A DNA stretch of 64,000 nucleotides from Alistipes sp. (GCA_017483225.1 JAFULF010000027.1:1-64000), one strand, 5' to 3'; positions 34,700-44,006 are shown, counted from the stretch's first letter. The notes: generated by a model from the sequence alone, not told the origin. Program-made: numbers and translations.

Positions 34700-35581
34700 T
34701 TAAAGACTTGCCTTCGACTCGGCCGAAACCTCGGTACTTGTCTTTTTGATAAGTCCTTGAAGAACATTGCCCGGGCCGAGTTCCGTAAAGTCGGCAAAGC
34801 CGTCGGCAATCATATTGAGCACAATCTGTGTCCAGCGCACCGGAGAGGTGAGCTGTGCGATAAGGTTACTCTTAATCTGCTCAGGGTCGGTGTAAGGCTT
34901 GGCATCGACATTCTGATAAACGGGGCATACCGGAGCGTGGAACTCTGCCTCGGCGATAGCCTCTTCGAGCTCCTTGCGTGCAGGCTCCATCAGCGGGGAG
35001 TGGAATGCTCCGCCCACGGGGAGTACCAGAGCACGACGAGCACCCGCCTCTTTGAGCTTGGTGCAGGCCTCATTTACAGCCTCCACTGCGCCGGAGATGA
35101 CGAGCTGTCCCGGACAGTTGTAGTTTGCGGCAACGACTACGCCCTCGACGCTCTCGCATACCTGCTCGATAGTCTGGTCGGGCAGTGCAAGTACGGCGGC
35201 CATAGTGCCCGGCTGTGCCTCGCAGGCCTTCTGCATCGCAGCGGCACGCTTGGCAACAAGGCGCAGACCATCCTCGAAGGAGAGTACGCCGGCAGCTACG
35301 AGTGCGGAGAACTCGCCGAGCGAGTGTCCGGCAACGGCATCGGGACGAATGCCCAGTGTTGAAGCAAGGATTACCGAGTGGAGAAAGACGGCCGGTTGAG
35401 TTACATTCGTCTGCTTCAACTCCTCTGCTGAGCCTTCGAACATAACATCGGTGATGCGGAATCCTAACACCTCATTCGCCTTCTCAAACATCTCTCTCGC
35501 CTCTACCGAATTGTCATACAGGTCCTTGCCCATTCCGGAGAATTGGGCACCCTGACCCGGAAATACAAATGCTTTTTTCAT
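34700..35581 (-). CDS. fabD: Malonyl-CoA:ACP transacylase FabD
   Basis: A 293-residue enzyme that transfers malonyl from CoA to acyl carrier protein for fatty acid synthesis. The nucleophile Ser87 is in GHSLGEFSALVAAG, the catalytic His is in GGAFHSPLM (about 196), and FPGQGAQFSGMG opens the fold. The ATG at 35581 is used because a -7 box TATTTTTG (minus strand, 35616-35623) precedes it by about 34 bases; an in-frame ATG at 35647 lies before that box. Monocistronic here, not in a fab cluster. Confidence 0.95.
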   Translation of the reverse strand: MKKAFVFPGQGAQFSGMGKDLYDNSVEAREMFEKANEVLGFRITDVMFEGSAEELKQTNVTQPAVFLHSVILASTLGIRPDAVAGHSLGEFSALVAAGVLSFEDGLRLVAKRAAAMQKACEAQPGTMAAVLALPDQTIEQVCESVEGVVVAANYNCPGQLVISGAVEAVNEACTKLKEAGARRALVLPVGGAFHSPLMEPARKELEEAIAEAEFHAPVCPVYQNVDAKPYTDPEQIKSNLIAQLTSPVRWTQIVLNMIADGFADFTELGPGNVLQGLIKKTSTEVSAESKASL

Positions 35582-35714
35582 CTTTTTGTTCTCGTTTTTT
35601 GAGTGAAAATTTTTGCAAAAATAGTCAAAAAAGAATAATTTTGTCATTTGGCAGACATAAATGTCTGCTCGTGACGAAACAAAAAACCTAAAATATATAC
35701 AAAACCTACCTCGT

Positions 35715-35837
35715 ATGAATATTTATAAAACGCCGATGTTCAGAGTGTTAAGCCTGAATATCGAGAGGGGCTTCGGAAATACGGAGCAAGATGATGATTT
35801 GATGTACGAAAATGGCGGCACAGCCTGGGATAAGTAA
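35715..35837 (+). CDS. Short peptide gene before the surface phosphoesterase
   Basis: A 40-residue frame (MNIYKTPMFRVLSLNIERGF, then an acidic stretch and a GGTAWDK end). Its stop lies just before the downstream gene: an ATG of that gene is 1 base later (35839) and another at 35851. It has no signal peptide. From memory, similar short peptides with a ..ERGF.. core precede fimbrillin-like or lipoprotein genes in Bacteroidales, but I cannot check this. It may be a real small protein or a translated leader. Confidence 0.55.
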   Translation: MNIYKTPMFRVLSLNIERGFGNTEQDDDLMYENGGTAWDK

Positions 35838-35850
35838 AATGGTTGAGATT

Positions 35851-38800
35851 ATGAGAGAGTTCAGACTACTTACGCTTATCCTGGCAATGTTTGCCACGAC
35901 GGCTTGCTCGCAGATTGATGACGAGATGGATTACGGAGGCGGTGTCGTTGTGACCACCTTCGACGCTTCGATTGACGACCCTGCAACCCGTACCTATGCG
36001 CAGGTTGGTGCCGACGGCACCGTGCAGATGCTCTGGGCGACGGACGACAAGGTGCTCGTTACGGATGGCAGCACCGGCTCCACGTTTGAGTTGAAGTCGG
36101 GAGTCGGCACCAAGCAGGCGACCTTCTCAGGCTCGATATCCTCGACGACGAAGGCTCTCGATGCGATATATCCCGCATCGGCGGCAACGCTTGATGGTGG
36201 CGAGGTGATGGTTACGCTGCCCTCCGTGCAGAGTTATACCTCCCGCAGTGATGTAAATGTGTATGACCGCAACGTGATGTTCGGCTCGACGAGCGATGCG
36301 AAAAACTTCTCCTTCCGCACGGTTGCCTCTATCGCCCGCTTCGATGTCAAGGTGGGTAGCGATGAGACGATTAACTCCGTGACGATGCGTGTCGAGGATG
36401 GATACCTGACCGGCAAGGGTGTGGCCGACTTCCGTGGTGGTGCGCTCGGAGAGCTCTCTTGTCGAGAGGTTATGCTCAATTATGCCGAGCCGGCAACGGG
36501 CTCCTCGTCGGATGGCTGGGCACTGATTGCTCCGCTCGACTTCACTGCGCTCTCGGGCAATGTCTATTACGAGGTCACAACCTCGAAGGGTAAATACACC
36601 TTCTGCCGTAAGCCTACCAAGACATTCCTGCCGGGCTATGTATATACCTTCCCGCTCTCGGTCGATAGCTTTGAGACTGTGACAAGTGAGAGCGAGTTGG
36701 CAAACGGAAAGTACCTCTTCGAGAGCAACGCCTCGGCACTGACCGTGCAGATGGTGCGTGCCACCGATACGACAATCGCTGTGGGTTGGTCGGCATACGG
36801 ATTCCCGGAGGATGATTCGGCAGACAAGGCCGACACCTACGAACTCTTCCTGTACGACGAGCAGGGCAATCTGCTGGTGGCTTGGCGACCAAACAAGGCA
36901 CAATGTTCGGAGAGTGGCAAGGATATATATAGCTACAAGGATTATTTCAAGACCCGATTTATCTTCACGGGCCTTACGCCTAATACGGTCTATAAGGTGC
37001 AGGTACAGAACGTGACCGACAATACGACCTCCAACCTGCTCACCGTATCGACACCGCCAAGCAACTGCGACAAGGTGGTCGCCGAGGCAAAGAGCGAGGG
37101 CGACGTGCTCCTTTTCCAGAACTTCGGCAAGTTGGTTTGGAATGGAGACCTCACAACCTTCTCGGCGGGCTATGAGAGCGCTACGGCAACTACGCTGACA
37201 GATGTCGATGCAGGCGTGGCTTGGGGTGACTACCGCTCTACATCCCAAACGACCTACGACTACTCGGTATGCTCTCGTGAGCGTAACCTCTTTACGACAT
37301 ACTCGAATACGGAGTTCATACAGAGCCTCGGTCTGGGCGATTGGGGCTATTGGCGTAACTCTGCCGATGACGCAACCTCGTCATCCTCCTCGGCGATGCT
37401 GATGCGCCCGGGATATGTGAAACTCGGTGTTACGAAGGTGCGTGCGGGTGTCGCAACACCGGAGCTGACACCTCTGCTCGGTACTGCAACCGTGCGTGTG
37501 TCGTTCAAGGCGTGTATCTACGGCTCCTCCTCGGTGGATGACTCTCCGGAGGTTGTAGTCAAGGCGTTGGATAACTGTACGAAAAGCGGTTGGCGAGTAA
37601 CCTCCTCGACAGTACTTGATGAGGAGACGCTCACCCTCTCCTCGGAGATAAAGTGGGCGGAGTACTCGGTTGAGTTGAGCGGTGTGACTGCCACCTCCCG
37701 CATAGTTATTGGCGGTGGTGCTGCGAGTGTGTCGTCGAAGAATAACCGCTTCCACCTCGACGATGTGAAGGTCGAGCTTGTCAAGTACGATGACGACTCG
37801 GTGAATACCGCCGTGCCGACCGTGGAGCAGGTTGCATCCTCGACATCCTCGGTTACCGTGGAGTGGAGCCTGACCTCCGGTACGGCATATACGGTGATGC
37901 TGTATAACGACGCTGCCTGCTCGACCCTCGTGCAGAGCCGTGCTATGAATGTGGGCCACGCAAGCTACTTCGGCACGTGGCCTGCCCGCTATACCTTCTC
38001 GGCACTGAACCCTAACCGCACATACTACGTGACGGTCAAGGATAGTAGCGGCACAATATCAAAACCTGTGGCTGTGCGCACAGGCGAGGAGCCTACGTGG
38101 GGCGATGATTGGGTTCTGCGTGGCGACTTCGACAAGAGCTGTATGGGCGGCGACTATATGAATATGGCCTATGCCGTAAAGATTTCGGCTACGAGCAGTG
38201 CTGCGGATTTGACTACGGCTATCGGAGCCGGTACGGTGGTGCTGCCGAGTGCTGATGGTAACGCTCTGTCGGAGTGCTCTGCAAATGTTGTCACCCTTTT
38301 CGGTATGGATGGTTGGTCGTCAGAGTACGCCTACCCTCGACAGGGCTATTTCAAGGTGGGTACCGCCTCTGCGGCCGGCAGCCTCACCTCGCCGTCGTTG
38401 CAGAATCTGATGGATGATGGCGTGGATGTGACCGTGTCGTTCAAGGCTTGCCCATTTGTGACCGGTGCAACCGCTCCGCAGACCGATTATATATATGTAC
38501 GCCTGATTGACGGCGTGACGGGTGCGGAGAAATCTGCGCAGAAGGTCACTATCGGCGGCTATAAGAGCCAGCCTGCGTGGGATAGCTACTCGGTGACCCT
38601 CTCCGGAGCCGCTACTCTCGATAAGGTGCAGTTTGCAAGCGGTGGCGACTCGTCGTCGTGCTTCTGCCTCGACGATGTGCTTGTGACCTCCGAGTCGGCG
38701 ATATTGCAGGGCAATGTCTGCGAATATGTCTGCGACAGCGACGGAAATCCTCTTGCCGGCGTTGTCGTGAGCGACGGCTTCTCGGCGGTCAAGACCCGTG

Positions 38801-40269
38801 CAAATGGTTACTACTCGCTCAACAGCCATCAGGATTGCTGGTACATATACATCTCTATTCCGGAGGATTGCGAGGTGCCAACCAATAGCTACGGACAGCC
38901 GGCATTCTTCCATAAGTACGACGAGAATACCAAGCGATACGACTTTACGCTGACCAAGATGGCGGGTGGCGCAGAGGAGAAGTTCTCGCTCTTCTGTCTT
39001 GCCGACCCGCAGTGTAAAAACTCTACGCAGCGTGGCCGCTTCAAGAATGAGAGTGTGCCCGATATCAAGGCTCACGCAGCGACCAAGGGCATACCTTGCT
39101 ATGGCGTGACGCTCGGTGACGTATCTTACTCGGAGGGTAGCCGCAACTGCGTGGACCAGATGCCATACCTGCGAACCCATATGGCGAAGGATAATATAGG
39201 TATGCCTGTCTTCCAGACGATGGGTAACCACGACTATACCTATTTCTATTCGTCAAGCGAACTCACTGCCGACGAGACGAGCAGTACAGCCCAAATCAAG
39301 GCGCAGCGAGCCTTCGAGGAGGTCTTTGGCCCAATCAACTACTCGTGGAATCGTGGCAATACCCACATCGTATGTATGCGTAATATATTGTGGAATAGCT
39401 TTATCGATGCGTCGAACTATAAGTGCGCATTCTCCGACGAGCAGTTGGAGTGGCTCAAACAGGACTTGTCGTTTGTCTCGAAGGATAAGATGGTTATCCT
39501 CTGCGTGCATATTCCGCTTGTTGGTAATACCGGCAATACAAATGTGCAGAGTGTCGTGAATCTGCTCAAAGAGTTCAAGGAGGCACACGTGATGTCGGGC
39601 CATACCCACTATATGCGCAACGAGCCGACGACGCTGGGCTTTTACGAGCACGTTCACGCTGCCGTATGCGGTACGTGGTGGTACTCTAATGTCAATGGCG
39701 ACGGCTGTCCAAACGGATACGGCGTTTACGACATCGAGGGCTCGACAATCGTAAACTCTTACTACAAGGGCGTTAATACCGGTATGAATGACCGTGATTA
39801 TCAGATTCGTCTGTATCGTGGCAACTTGCGTTGCGGAGGTCAGTATGACTACATCCAGTTGCAGCACGGCAGCGGAGTTATTCTGGCAAATGTCTTTAAT
39901 GCCGATACAAAGTGGACGGTCAAGGTGTACGAGAATGGTGAATATAGCGGTAAAATGACACTAATTCCTAATAAGAAGGAGTCGCCGGCTCTTGGCGAAA
40001 GCGAGGATAACCCTTGTAAGCCGTCAACCGCTTCGAGTCAGGACTGGTGGGCTATCGGCTACCATACGGGAATTGTCGGTCGAGGCCATTCCAGCGTGGG
40101 AGGCAAGCGTTCAAGCTATATGACCAACAGCTTCTACCACGTCTATAAATACACCCTGAAAGACCCTTCGGCGACGGTGCGTGTTGAGGCTACCGACCGC
40201 TGGGGCAGGGTCTATTCCACCTCGACGATTACGGGTGATTATGATTACTCGGTTATGGAGACGAGGTAG
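35851..40269 (+). CDS. Chimeric surface lipoprotein: fimbrillin-like, FN3, beta-sandwich and metallophosphoesterase
   Basis: About 1472 residues. Signal peptide with relaxed lipobox Cys19 (FATTAC). In order: fimbrillin-like domain (about 25-285); fibronectin-III-like domain (300-400) and beta-sandwich (410-645); a second such pair (655-750 and 750-945), with VSFKAC in both sandwiches showing duplication; carboxypeptidase-regulatory-like domain (949-1030); calcineurin-like phosphoesterase (about 1040-1290) with LADPQ, GDVSYSEG, MGNHD (1124), CVHIP and SGHTH (1249); and the C-terminal domain usual for this phosphoesterase class. Metal ligands are intact, so hydrolysis of a phosphoester outside the cell is likely; the substrate is unknown. 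The ATG at 35851 gives the cleanest signal peptide; 35839 is an alternative. A long hairpin follows. Confidence 0.85.
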   Translation: MREFRLLTLILAMFATTACSQIDDEMDYGGGVVVTTFDASIDDPATRTYAQVGADGTVQMLWATDDKVLVTDGSTGSTFELKSGVGTKQATFSGSISSTTKALDAIYPASAATLDGGEVMVTLPSVQSYTSRSDVNVYDRNVMFGSTSDAKNFSFRTVASIARFDVKVGSDETINSVTMRVEDGYLTGKGVADFRGGALGELSCREVMLNYAEPATGSSSDGWALIAPLDFTALSGNVYYEVTTSKGKYTFCRKPTKTFLPGYVYTFPLSVDSFETVTSESELANGKYLFESNASALTVQMVRATDTTIAVGWSAYGFPEDDSADKADTYELFLYDEQGNLLVAWRPNKAQCSESGKDIYSYKDYFKTRFIFTGLTPNTVYKVQVQNVTDNTTSNLLTVSTPPSNCDKVVAEAKSEGDVLLFQNFGKLVWNGDLTTFSAGYESATATTLTDVDAGVAWGDYRSTSQTTYDYSVCSRERNLFTTYSNTEFIQSLGLGDWGYWRNSADDATSSSSSAMLMRPGYVKLGVTKVRAGVATPELTPLLGTATVRVSFKACIYGSSSVDDSPEVVVKALDNCTKSGWRVTSSTVLDEETLTLSSEIKWAEYSVELSGVTATSRIVIGGGAASVSSKNNRFHLDDVKVELVKYDDDSVNTAVPTVEQVASSTSSVTVEWSLTSGTAYTVMLYNDAACSTLVQSRAMNVGHASYFGTWPARYTFSALNPNRTYYVTVKDSSGTISKPVAVRTGEEPTWGDDWVLRGDFDKSCMGGDYMNMAYAVKISATSSAADLTTAIGAGTVVLPSADGNALSECSANVVTLFGMDGWSSEYAYPRQGYFKVGTASAAGSLTSPSLQNLMDDGVDVTVSFKACPFVTGATAPQTDYIYVRLIDGVTGAEKSAQKVTIGGYKSQPAWDSYSVTLSGAATLDKVQFASGGDSSSCFCLDDVLVTSESAILQGNVCEYVCDSDGNPLAGVVVSDGFSAVKTRANGYYSLNSHQDCWYIYISIPEDCEVPTNSYGQPAFFHKYDENTKRYDFTLTKMAGGAEEKFSLFCLADPQCKNSTQRGRFKNESVPDIKAHAATKGIPCYGVTLGDVSYSEGSRNCVDQMPYLRTHMAKDNIGMPVFQTMGNHDYTYFYSSSELTADETSSTAQIKAQRAFEEVFGPINYSWNRGNTHIVCMRNILWNSFIDASNYKCAFSDEQLEWLKQDLSFVSKDKMVILCVHIPLVGNTGNTNVQSVVNLLKEFKEAHVMSGHTHYMRNEPTTLGFYEHVHAAVCGTWWYSNVNGDGCPNGYGVYDIEGSTIVNSYYKGVNTGMNDRDYQIRLYRGNLRCGGQYDYIQLQHGSGVILANVFNADTKWTVKVYENGEYSGKMTLIPNKKESPALGESEDNPCKPSTASSQDWWAIGYHTGIVGRGHSSVGGKRSSYMTNSFYHVYKYTLKDPSATVRVEATDRWGRVYSTSTITGDYDYSVMETR

Positions 40270-40283
40270 GGTAGCAACCGTAT

Positions 40284-40334
40284 AAACAGCAAGGGCGTAT
40301 CCAAAAATCTGTTGGACACGCCCTTACTGTTTGA
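40284..40334. terminator. Hairpin between phosphoesterase and Spy-like genes
   Basis: Arms 40284-40303 and 40312-40332 pair along AAGGGCGT/ACGCCCTT and AAACAG/CTGTTT, with small mismatches. It lies between convergent genes and can serve both. Confidence 0.7.
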
Positions 40335-40347
40335 TATTTGTCAGAGG

Positions 40348-40848
40348 TTACTCCCTCGGAGCATCTTCGGGACGAGCACCCTGCGGGCCACCCTCGCCGT
40401 GATGACGAGGAGGACGCTGTGGTCGCTTCTTCTCTACAAGGAAGATTTTGGAGAGCTGCTCGGGTGTAAGGTACGCCTTGAATACTCGGGTGTACTCCTT
40501 CTTGCAGGCGATTACGTCGGCATCGGCATTGAGCTGAGCCATAACCATCCGGAATGCCGCCTTATCATCTACCTCCTGACCCTTGTAGGAGTCCATCAGC
40601 GTCTTCAAATCCTTCTGGATATTGCGCACCTCCTTCTGATAGTTCAGATATACGGGGGCAAACTTCTCTGCCTGCTCTGCCGAGAGGCCGAGTTCGGCAG
40701 TGATGTGAGCAATGCGCTCGACAGGTGTCTTCTTCTGGCGAGGCTCGCCTAGACCCGGCCCCATACCCGGAGGGGGACCCATCGGTGGTTGTGCTGTGGC
40801 GCTGCCCAATGCAAAGAGGGCAAATGCCGTCAAGAGTAGTCGTTTCAT
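40348..40848 (-). CDS. Spy/CpxP-like periplasmic protein
   Basis: A 166-residue exported protein: signal peptide MKRLLLTAFALFALGSATAQ, a Pro/Met/Gly-rich segment (PPMGPPPGMGPGLG), then a helical hairpin with paired LTxxQ-like motifs (ELGLSAEQAEKF at about 57-68 and AYLTPEQLSKIF at about 127-138) and a Pro/Arg/His-rich tail. Spy-type proteins are stress-induced chaperones or metal-sensor partners in the periplasm. The ATG at 40848 is chosen because it starts the signal peptide and follows a -7 box TATCTTTG. No sigma or anti-sigma gene is adjacent. Confidence 0.75.
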   Translation of the reverse strand: MKRLLLTAFALFALGSATAQPPMGPPPGMGPGLGEPRQKKTPVERIAHITAELGLSAEQAEKFAPVYLNYQKEVRNIQKDLKTLMDSYKGQEVDDKAAFRMVMAQLNADADVIACKKEYTRVFKAYLTPEQLSKIFLVEKKRPQRPPRHHGEGGPQGARPEDAPRE

Positions 40849-40965
40849 ATCTTGTTCAATAAAAAGTTTAAGACAAAGATAACAAATTTCTGTTATACTT
40901 TGCCAAAATTCGGAGTCTCGGTAAGGATTTCTTTGTCGTTTTAGGGCATAATGACTAAAATTTTG

Positions 40966-40973
40966 TATCTTTG
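40966..40973 (+). promoter_or_regulatory. -7 box that fixes the start of the gene at 41024
   Basis: TATCTTTG at 40966-40973 predicts transcription from about 40980. An in-frame upstream start at 40973 would precede this, so ATG 41024 is preferred. Confidence 0.6.
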
Positions 40974-41023
40974 TGGAGGTGCAGATTGGGCGAAAGTATA
41001 AACCGACTAACTTTTTTTGCGAT

Positions 41024-41542
41024 ATGAAGATTCTAATTACAATTGTCATTACATCTTTGGTGTGGATAGGTGTATATTCTATCTACATTGATACTTTTTT
41101 GCAGACGGAGGAGGCATCGGAGCAATCCGAGAGTGGTGGTTTCGGAGGGTTTATTAGTAAGATGTCCTCCGAAAGCAGTATCTCCGTGGAGCCGGAGGCG
41201 CAGCAGCCTGTGACACAGCAACCGGAGGCTCAACAGCCAAAAGTTCAACAACCGAAAACTCCGGAGAAGAACTATGCAGAGTTGATTTGCGGATATTGGC
41301 TGCCCGTGGAGGGTACAAAGTCTAAACTGGATATCTCCAAGTATGGTACAGTGACTCGATATTATCAACTATATGGTGGCAACTTTTGGTATGATGACCG
41401 TAACGAATATACCATATCGGGCAATAAACTGACCGTGGATAGTTACTATAAGTGCACCGTAGATGTCTTCGAGAAGGACGGAATAACCTATCTCGAAGTC
41501 TATGGACACGAGGATTATGCCGGCAAGTACCGCAAAAGGTAG
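41024..41542 (+). CDS. Unrecognised single-pass exported or membrane-anchored protein
   Basis: A 172-residue protein with an N-terminal hydrophobic helix (KILITIVITSLVWIGVYSIY) but no lipobox, then a Ser/Glu-rich stretch and a Gln/Pro repeat (QQPVTQQPEAQQPKVQQPK). The C-terminal about 80 residues (ELICGYWLPVEGTKSKLDIS..YEVYGHEDYAGKY) look like a small lipocalin-type beta-barrel as seen in many Bacteroidota lipoproteins. I do not recognise the family. It stands alone with its own promoter. Confidence 0.65.
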   Translation: MKILITIVITSLVWIGVYSIYIDTFLQTEEASEQSESGGFGGFISKMSSESSISVEPEAQQPVTQQPEAQQPKVQQPKTPEKNYAELICGYWLPVEGTKSKLDISKYGTVTRYYQLYGGNFWYDDRNEYTISGNKLTVDSYYKCTVDVFEKDGITYLEVYGHEDYAGKYRKR

Positions 41543-41656
41543 GTGAGCCTATGGGCTGCGATTACACTATTGCGGCTTTGTGAGGTGTTGCCGACCAACT
41601 CGGTATGCGCTCGAAGAGACGGGCGGTAAATCCTTTATAAATACTTCGTGGATTTT

Positions 41657-41694
41657 GAACTTTACCGAGATTGGTCTTGGTAAAGTTCTCTTTT
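41657..41694. terminator. Terminator hairpin between convergent genes
   Basis: GAACTTTACCGAGA at 41657-41670 pairs with TCTTGGTAAAGTTC at 41675-41688 (one wobble), followed on the plus strand by TCTTTT. Confidence 0.75.
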
Positions 41695-42685
41695 ATGATT
41701 GAGGTATGGAGGTCAGAAACTCCATAACATCCACTCCGTCGGCGTAGTCGTTCAGTGCGGGGTATTGTGCCCTGCCCGTAGCTATTGCGTTGGGGATGTC
41801 GGCGATATTGGATACAACGCACTGCAACCGCTCCTTGTTGTGCGAGAGCCACTCCTTCACCTGCGAGAGGTCGGTGTAGTGTGAGATGTTTATTCGGCTG
41901 ATTTCGGCCGGCAGGAGAGCCTCGCCCTCGACCATCACCGCCGAGCCGAGGTCACGGAACGGCGTTTGGTGCATCGTAAGCAGTGTCCGTGTGCGGCGGT
42001 AGTTGTTGCGGTAGCCCTCACACATCGTCGGCGGAGTGATGGCAGGGTAGTACCCCTGCGGTGCGAAGATGAGCGACACGCTGCGGCAACCAAGTCCCGA
42101 ATATGAGAATATATCTGCCGAGAGGGCCTTCAACTCCTCGTTGCTCTCCCTGCCCGAGAGTACGGCTACCGAGTGGCGGGAGCCACGCAGCAGGTGGGGG
42201 ATGGAGCCGTAAAGGGTGCGGAAGAGGAGGTTTGCGCTATCGCCTCCCGTGGCTATCACGGCATCAATCTCCGCCTCGCCCTGCCACTCCTCGATGGCGA
42301 TTTGCGGCTCTATGGAGCGCAGAAGCTCGATAAGGTGGCGCATAAGGACTCTGTCCTTCGAGGAGAGTTTTACGAGCGCACGGTTGCCACTCGCCACCAC
42401 ACACAGCATATCGAAGAAGCCCACGGCAGGGATGTTGCCCGCCATCACGATACCTACACGACGTGGAGCGTGTGGCGTGATGCGGTATGCCGAGAGCCAC
42501 TCTTCTAACCTCTTGCGGTCGAGCATCTGCTCCCGTATGGCACTTACGGCACGTCGTACATCCTGCTCGGTAAACCACTCATTCTCCCGCTGCGCCTGCG
42601 CAATGACGAGGCGAGAGGCTTCGCTCTCGCCGAAGGAGGCGAGCAGTGAGCCGAGTCGGGAAAATATCTCTACGCTGTTTATCAT
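41693..42685 (-). CDS. LuxC-like acyl-CoA reductase
   Basis: A 330-residue protein of the LuxC acyl-CoA reductase family (aldehyde-dehydrogenase-like). The Rossmann and catalytic parts are visible: RRVGIVMAGNIPAVGFFDML, KLSSKDRVLMRHL, AVIATGGDSANLLF, and the cysteine region FSYSGLGCRSVSLIF with the likely nucleophile Cys. LuxC reduces fatty acyl groups to aldehydes; no LuxD, LuxE or luciferase genes are near, so bioluminescence is not implied. I chose ATG 42685 (MINSVEIF); the upstream in-frame ATG at 42700 lies before the -7 box. Its -7 box ends 4 bases before the ATG. Confidence 0.85.
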   Translation of the reverse strand: MINSVEIFSRLGSLLASFGESEASRLVIAQAQRENEWFTEQDVRRAVSAIREQMLDRKRLEEWLSAYRITPHAPRRVGIVMAGNIPAVGFFDMLCVVASGNRALVKLSSKDRVLMRHLIELLRSIEPQIAIEEWQGEAEIDAVIATGGDSANLLFRTLYGSIPHLLRGSRHSVAVLSGRESNEELKALSADIFSYSGLGCRSVSLIFAPQGYYPAITPPTMCEGYRNNYRRTRTLLTMHQTPFRDLGSAVMVEGEALLPAEISRINISHYTDLSQVKEWLSHNKERLQCVVSNIADIPNAIATGRAQYPALNDYADGVDVMEFLTSIPQS

Positions 42686-42689
42686 AGCG

Positions 42690-42697
42690 CAAAGATA
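42690..42697 (-). promoter_or_regulatory. -7 box 4 bases before the LuxC-like start
   Basis: Minus-strand TATCTTTG at 42697-42690 is followed by CGCT and then the ATG at 42685. A clear TTTG -33 is not visible. Confidence 0.5.
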
Positions 42698-42709
42698 CAA
42701 AAAAAGAGA

Positions 42710-43918
42710 TTACCTGCTCTGCTCGTAGTACGATTTGTCAAGGCCGAGTACGAAATTTCCTCTGCCTATGACCGCCGCAACGAGTATGAGTATCGCCACA
42801 ACAGCCGAGGAGATGAACGGGAAGGAGAGCGAATGGCTGTGGAATATGCGTTGCAAGAGTCGCAAGATAAAAGGGCAGAGGATGATGGCGAGGTAGTTCG
42901 CCGACATCACCACCGAGAGGGCCTTTGTTGCCAGCTGTGGTGGGGCGATGATTGCCGCCTTGTCGTATATGAGAGGCTGCATCACGCCGTAGCCAAGGCC
43001 TGCGAGGGTGATGCCGAGGGTGAGCATTCCGACGTTGCGGAACAGCCCCACGCAGAGCAATCCTATGGCGACGGCACATAGCGAGATGATATTGGTATAG
43101 GAGCGTGTGCGTCGGATTATGTGCGACAAAAAGAGCCCCGGAGCCATTATGGCGAGGAAGAAGAGCGAGATAATCACGCCGGAGATGTCGGGATGCACCT
43201 TGTATCGCTCGATAAGGAACGAGGTGTCGAAGGTCACGACAAGCACCGTGTAGGTTATCAGAAAGTAGAAGAGGGTAAGCATCACCAGATGGCGGATGTT
43301 AATCTGCGACTGCTTGTATTGGTCGCTCTCCTTCGGCTCCGGTGCCGAAGGGGTATTGCGTAGGCGCAGGGCGAGCAGGAGCGATATGCCCGGCAGCAGA
43401 TAGACGAAGAAGGAGTAGTGCCAATTTATATCGGCGAAGTAGCCCGTGAGCGAGGTCGCTGCCACGAGCGTCAGGTTGTTGATGGCGGAGGAGTAGCCGA
43501 GTTGTCGCACACGGTAGTCGCCCGTGAAGTAATCCACGACCAGACCCGTCGAGAGGGGTACAATCATTCCTGCGCCGATGCCGAGTATGCAGCTGATGAT
43601 GATGAGCCACGTCATACTCTTGGCAATGAGGCACGCCACGCCGCTCAGGAAGAATATCGTGAGGCCCGTGTATAGCAGGGCAAGTTTGTTGCGGTTGGCA
43701 GAGAGGTGTCCCGCCAGCAGCACAAACGGAATGATGAGGAGCGACGGAAGCGATGTGAGCATCTGTATTTCGAGGTCGGAGGCCTTGGGAAATATGTTGT
43801 TCAGCTCGCCGAGTATGGGCGATATTGCCAATCCGGGCAGTGATGTTACTGCCGATACCGACCAAATAGCGATAAGTGTCCATAGGGTTATGGAGCCTTT
43901 TCCGGTGTTGATTTTCAT
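42710..43918 (-). CDS. Major facilitator superfamily transporter
   Basis: A 402-residue protein with twelve predicted membrane helices. The loop between helices 2 and 3 is GHLSANRNKLALLYTG, a form of the MFS G-x-x-x-D-R-x-G-R/K motif with changes, and helix 4 has GIGAGMIVPLSTGLVVDYFT. A symmetric change of helix content after about residue 200 is consistent with the usual 6+6 layout. The substrate cannot be told. It is 24 bases upstream of the LuxC-like gene on the same strand but that gene has its own -7 box. Confidence 0.88.
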   Translation of the reverse strand: MKINTGKGSITLWTLIAIWSVSAVTSLPGLAISPILGELNNIFPKASDLEIQMLTSLPSLLIIPFVLLAGHLSANRNKLALLYTGLTIFFLSGVACLIAKSMTWLIIISCILGIGAGMIVPLSTGLVVDYFTGDYRVRQLGYSSAINNLTLVAATSLTGYFADINWHYSFFVYLLPGISLLLALRLRNTPSAPEPKESDQYKQSQINIRHLVMLTLFYFLITYTVLVVTFDTSFLIERYKVHPDISGVIISLFFLAIMAPGLFLSHIIRRTRSYTNIISLCAVAIGLLCVGLFRNVGMLTLGITLAGLGYGVMQPLIYDKAAIIAPPQLATKALSVVMSANYLAIILCPFILRLLQRIFHSHSLSFPFISSAVVAILILVAAVIGRGNFVLGLDKSYYEQSR

Positions 43919-44006
43919 ACGATAGCGATTTTTATGGGGCAGGACAGCAAAGACAATGCCGAGAATATTTTGATTTTTGGATTAAAAATAATACTTTTGT
44001 ATTCAT

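Noticed and set aside
36127..37248. 373-residue minus-strand frame opposite the chimeric phosphoesterase
   Set aside because: Shadow of a real coding sequence, no motif.
41693..42685. Bioluminescence operon suggested by the LuxC-like gene
   Set aside because: No luciferase, LuxD or LuxE genes nearby; LuxC-like reductases occur in non-luminous bacteria.
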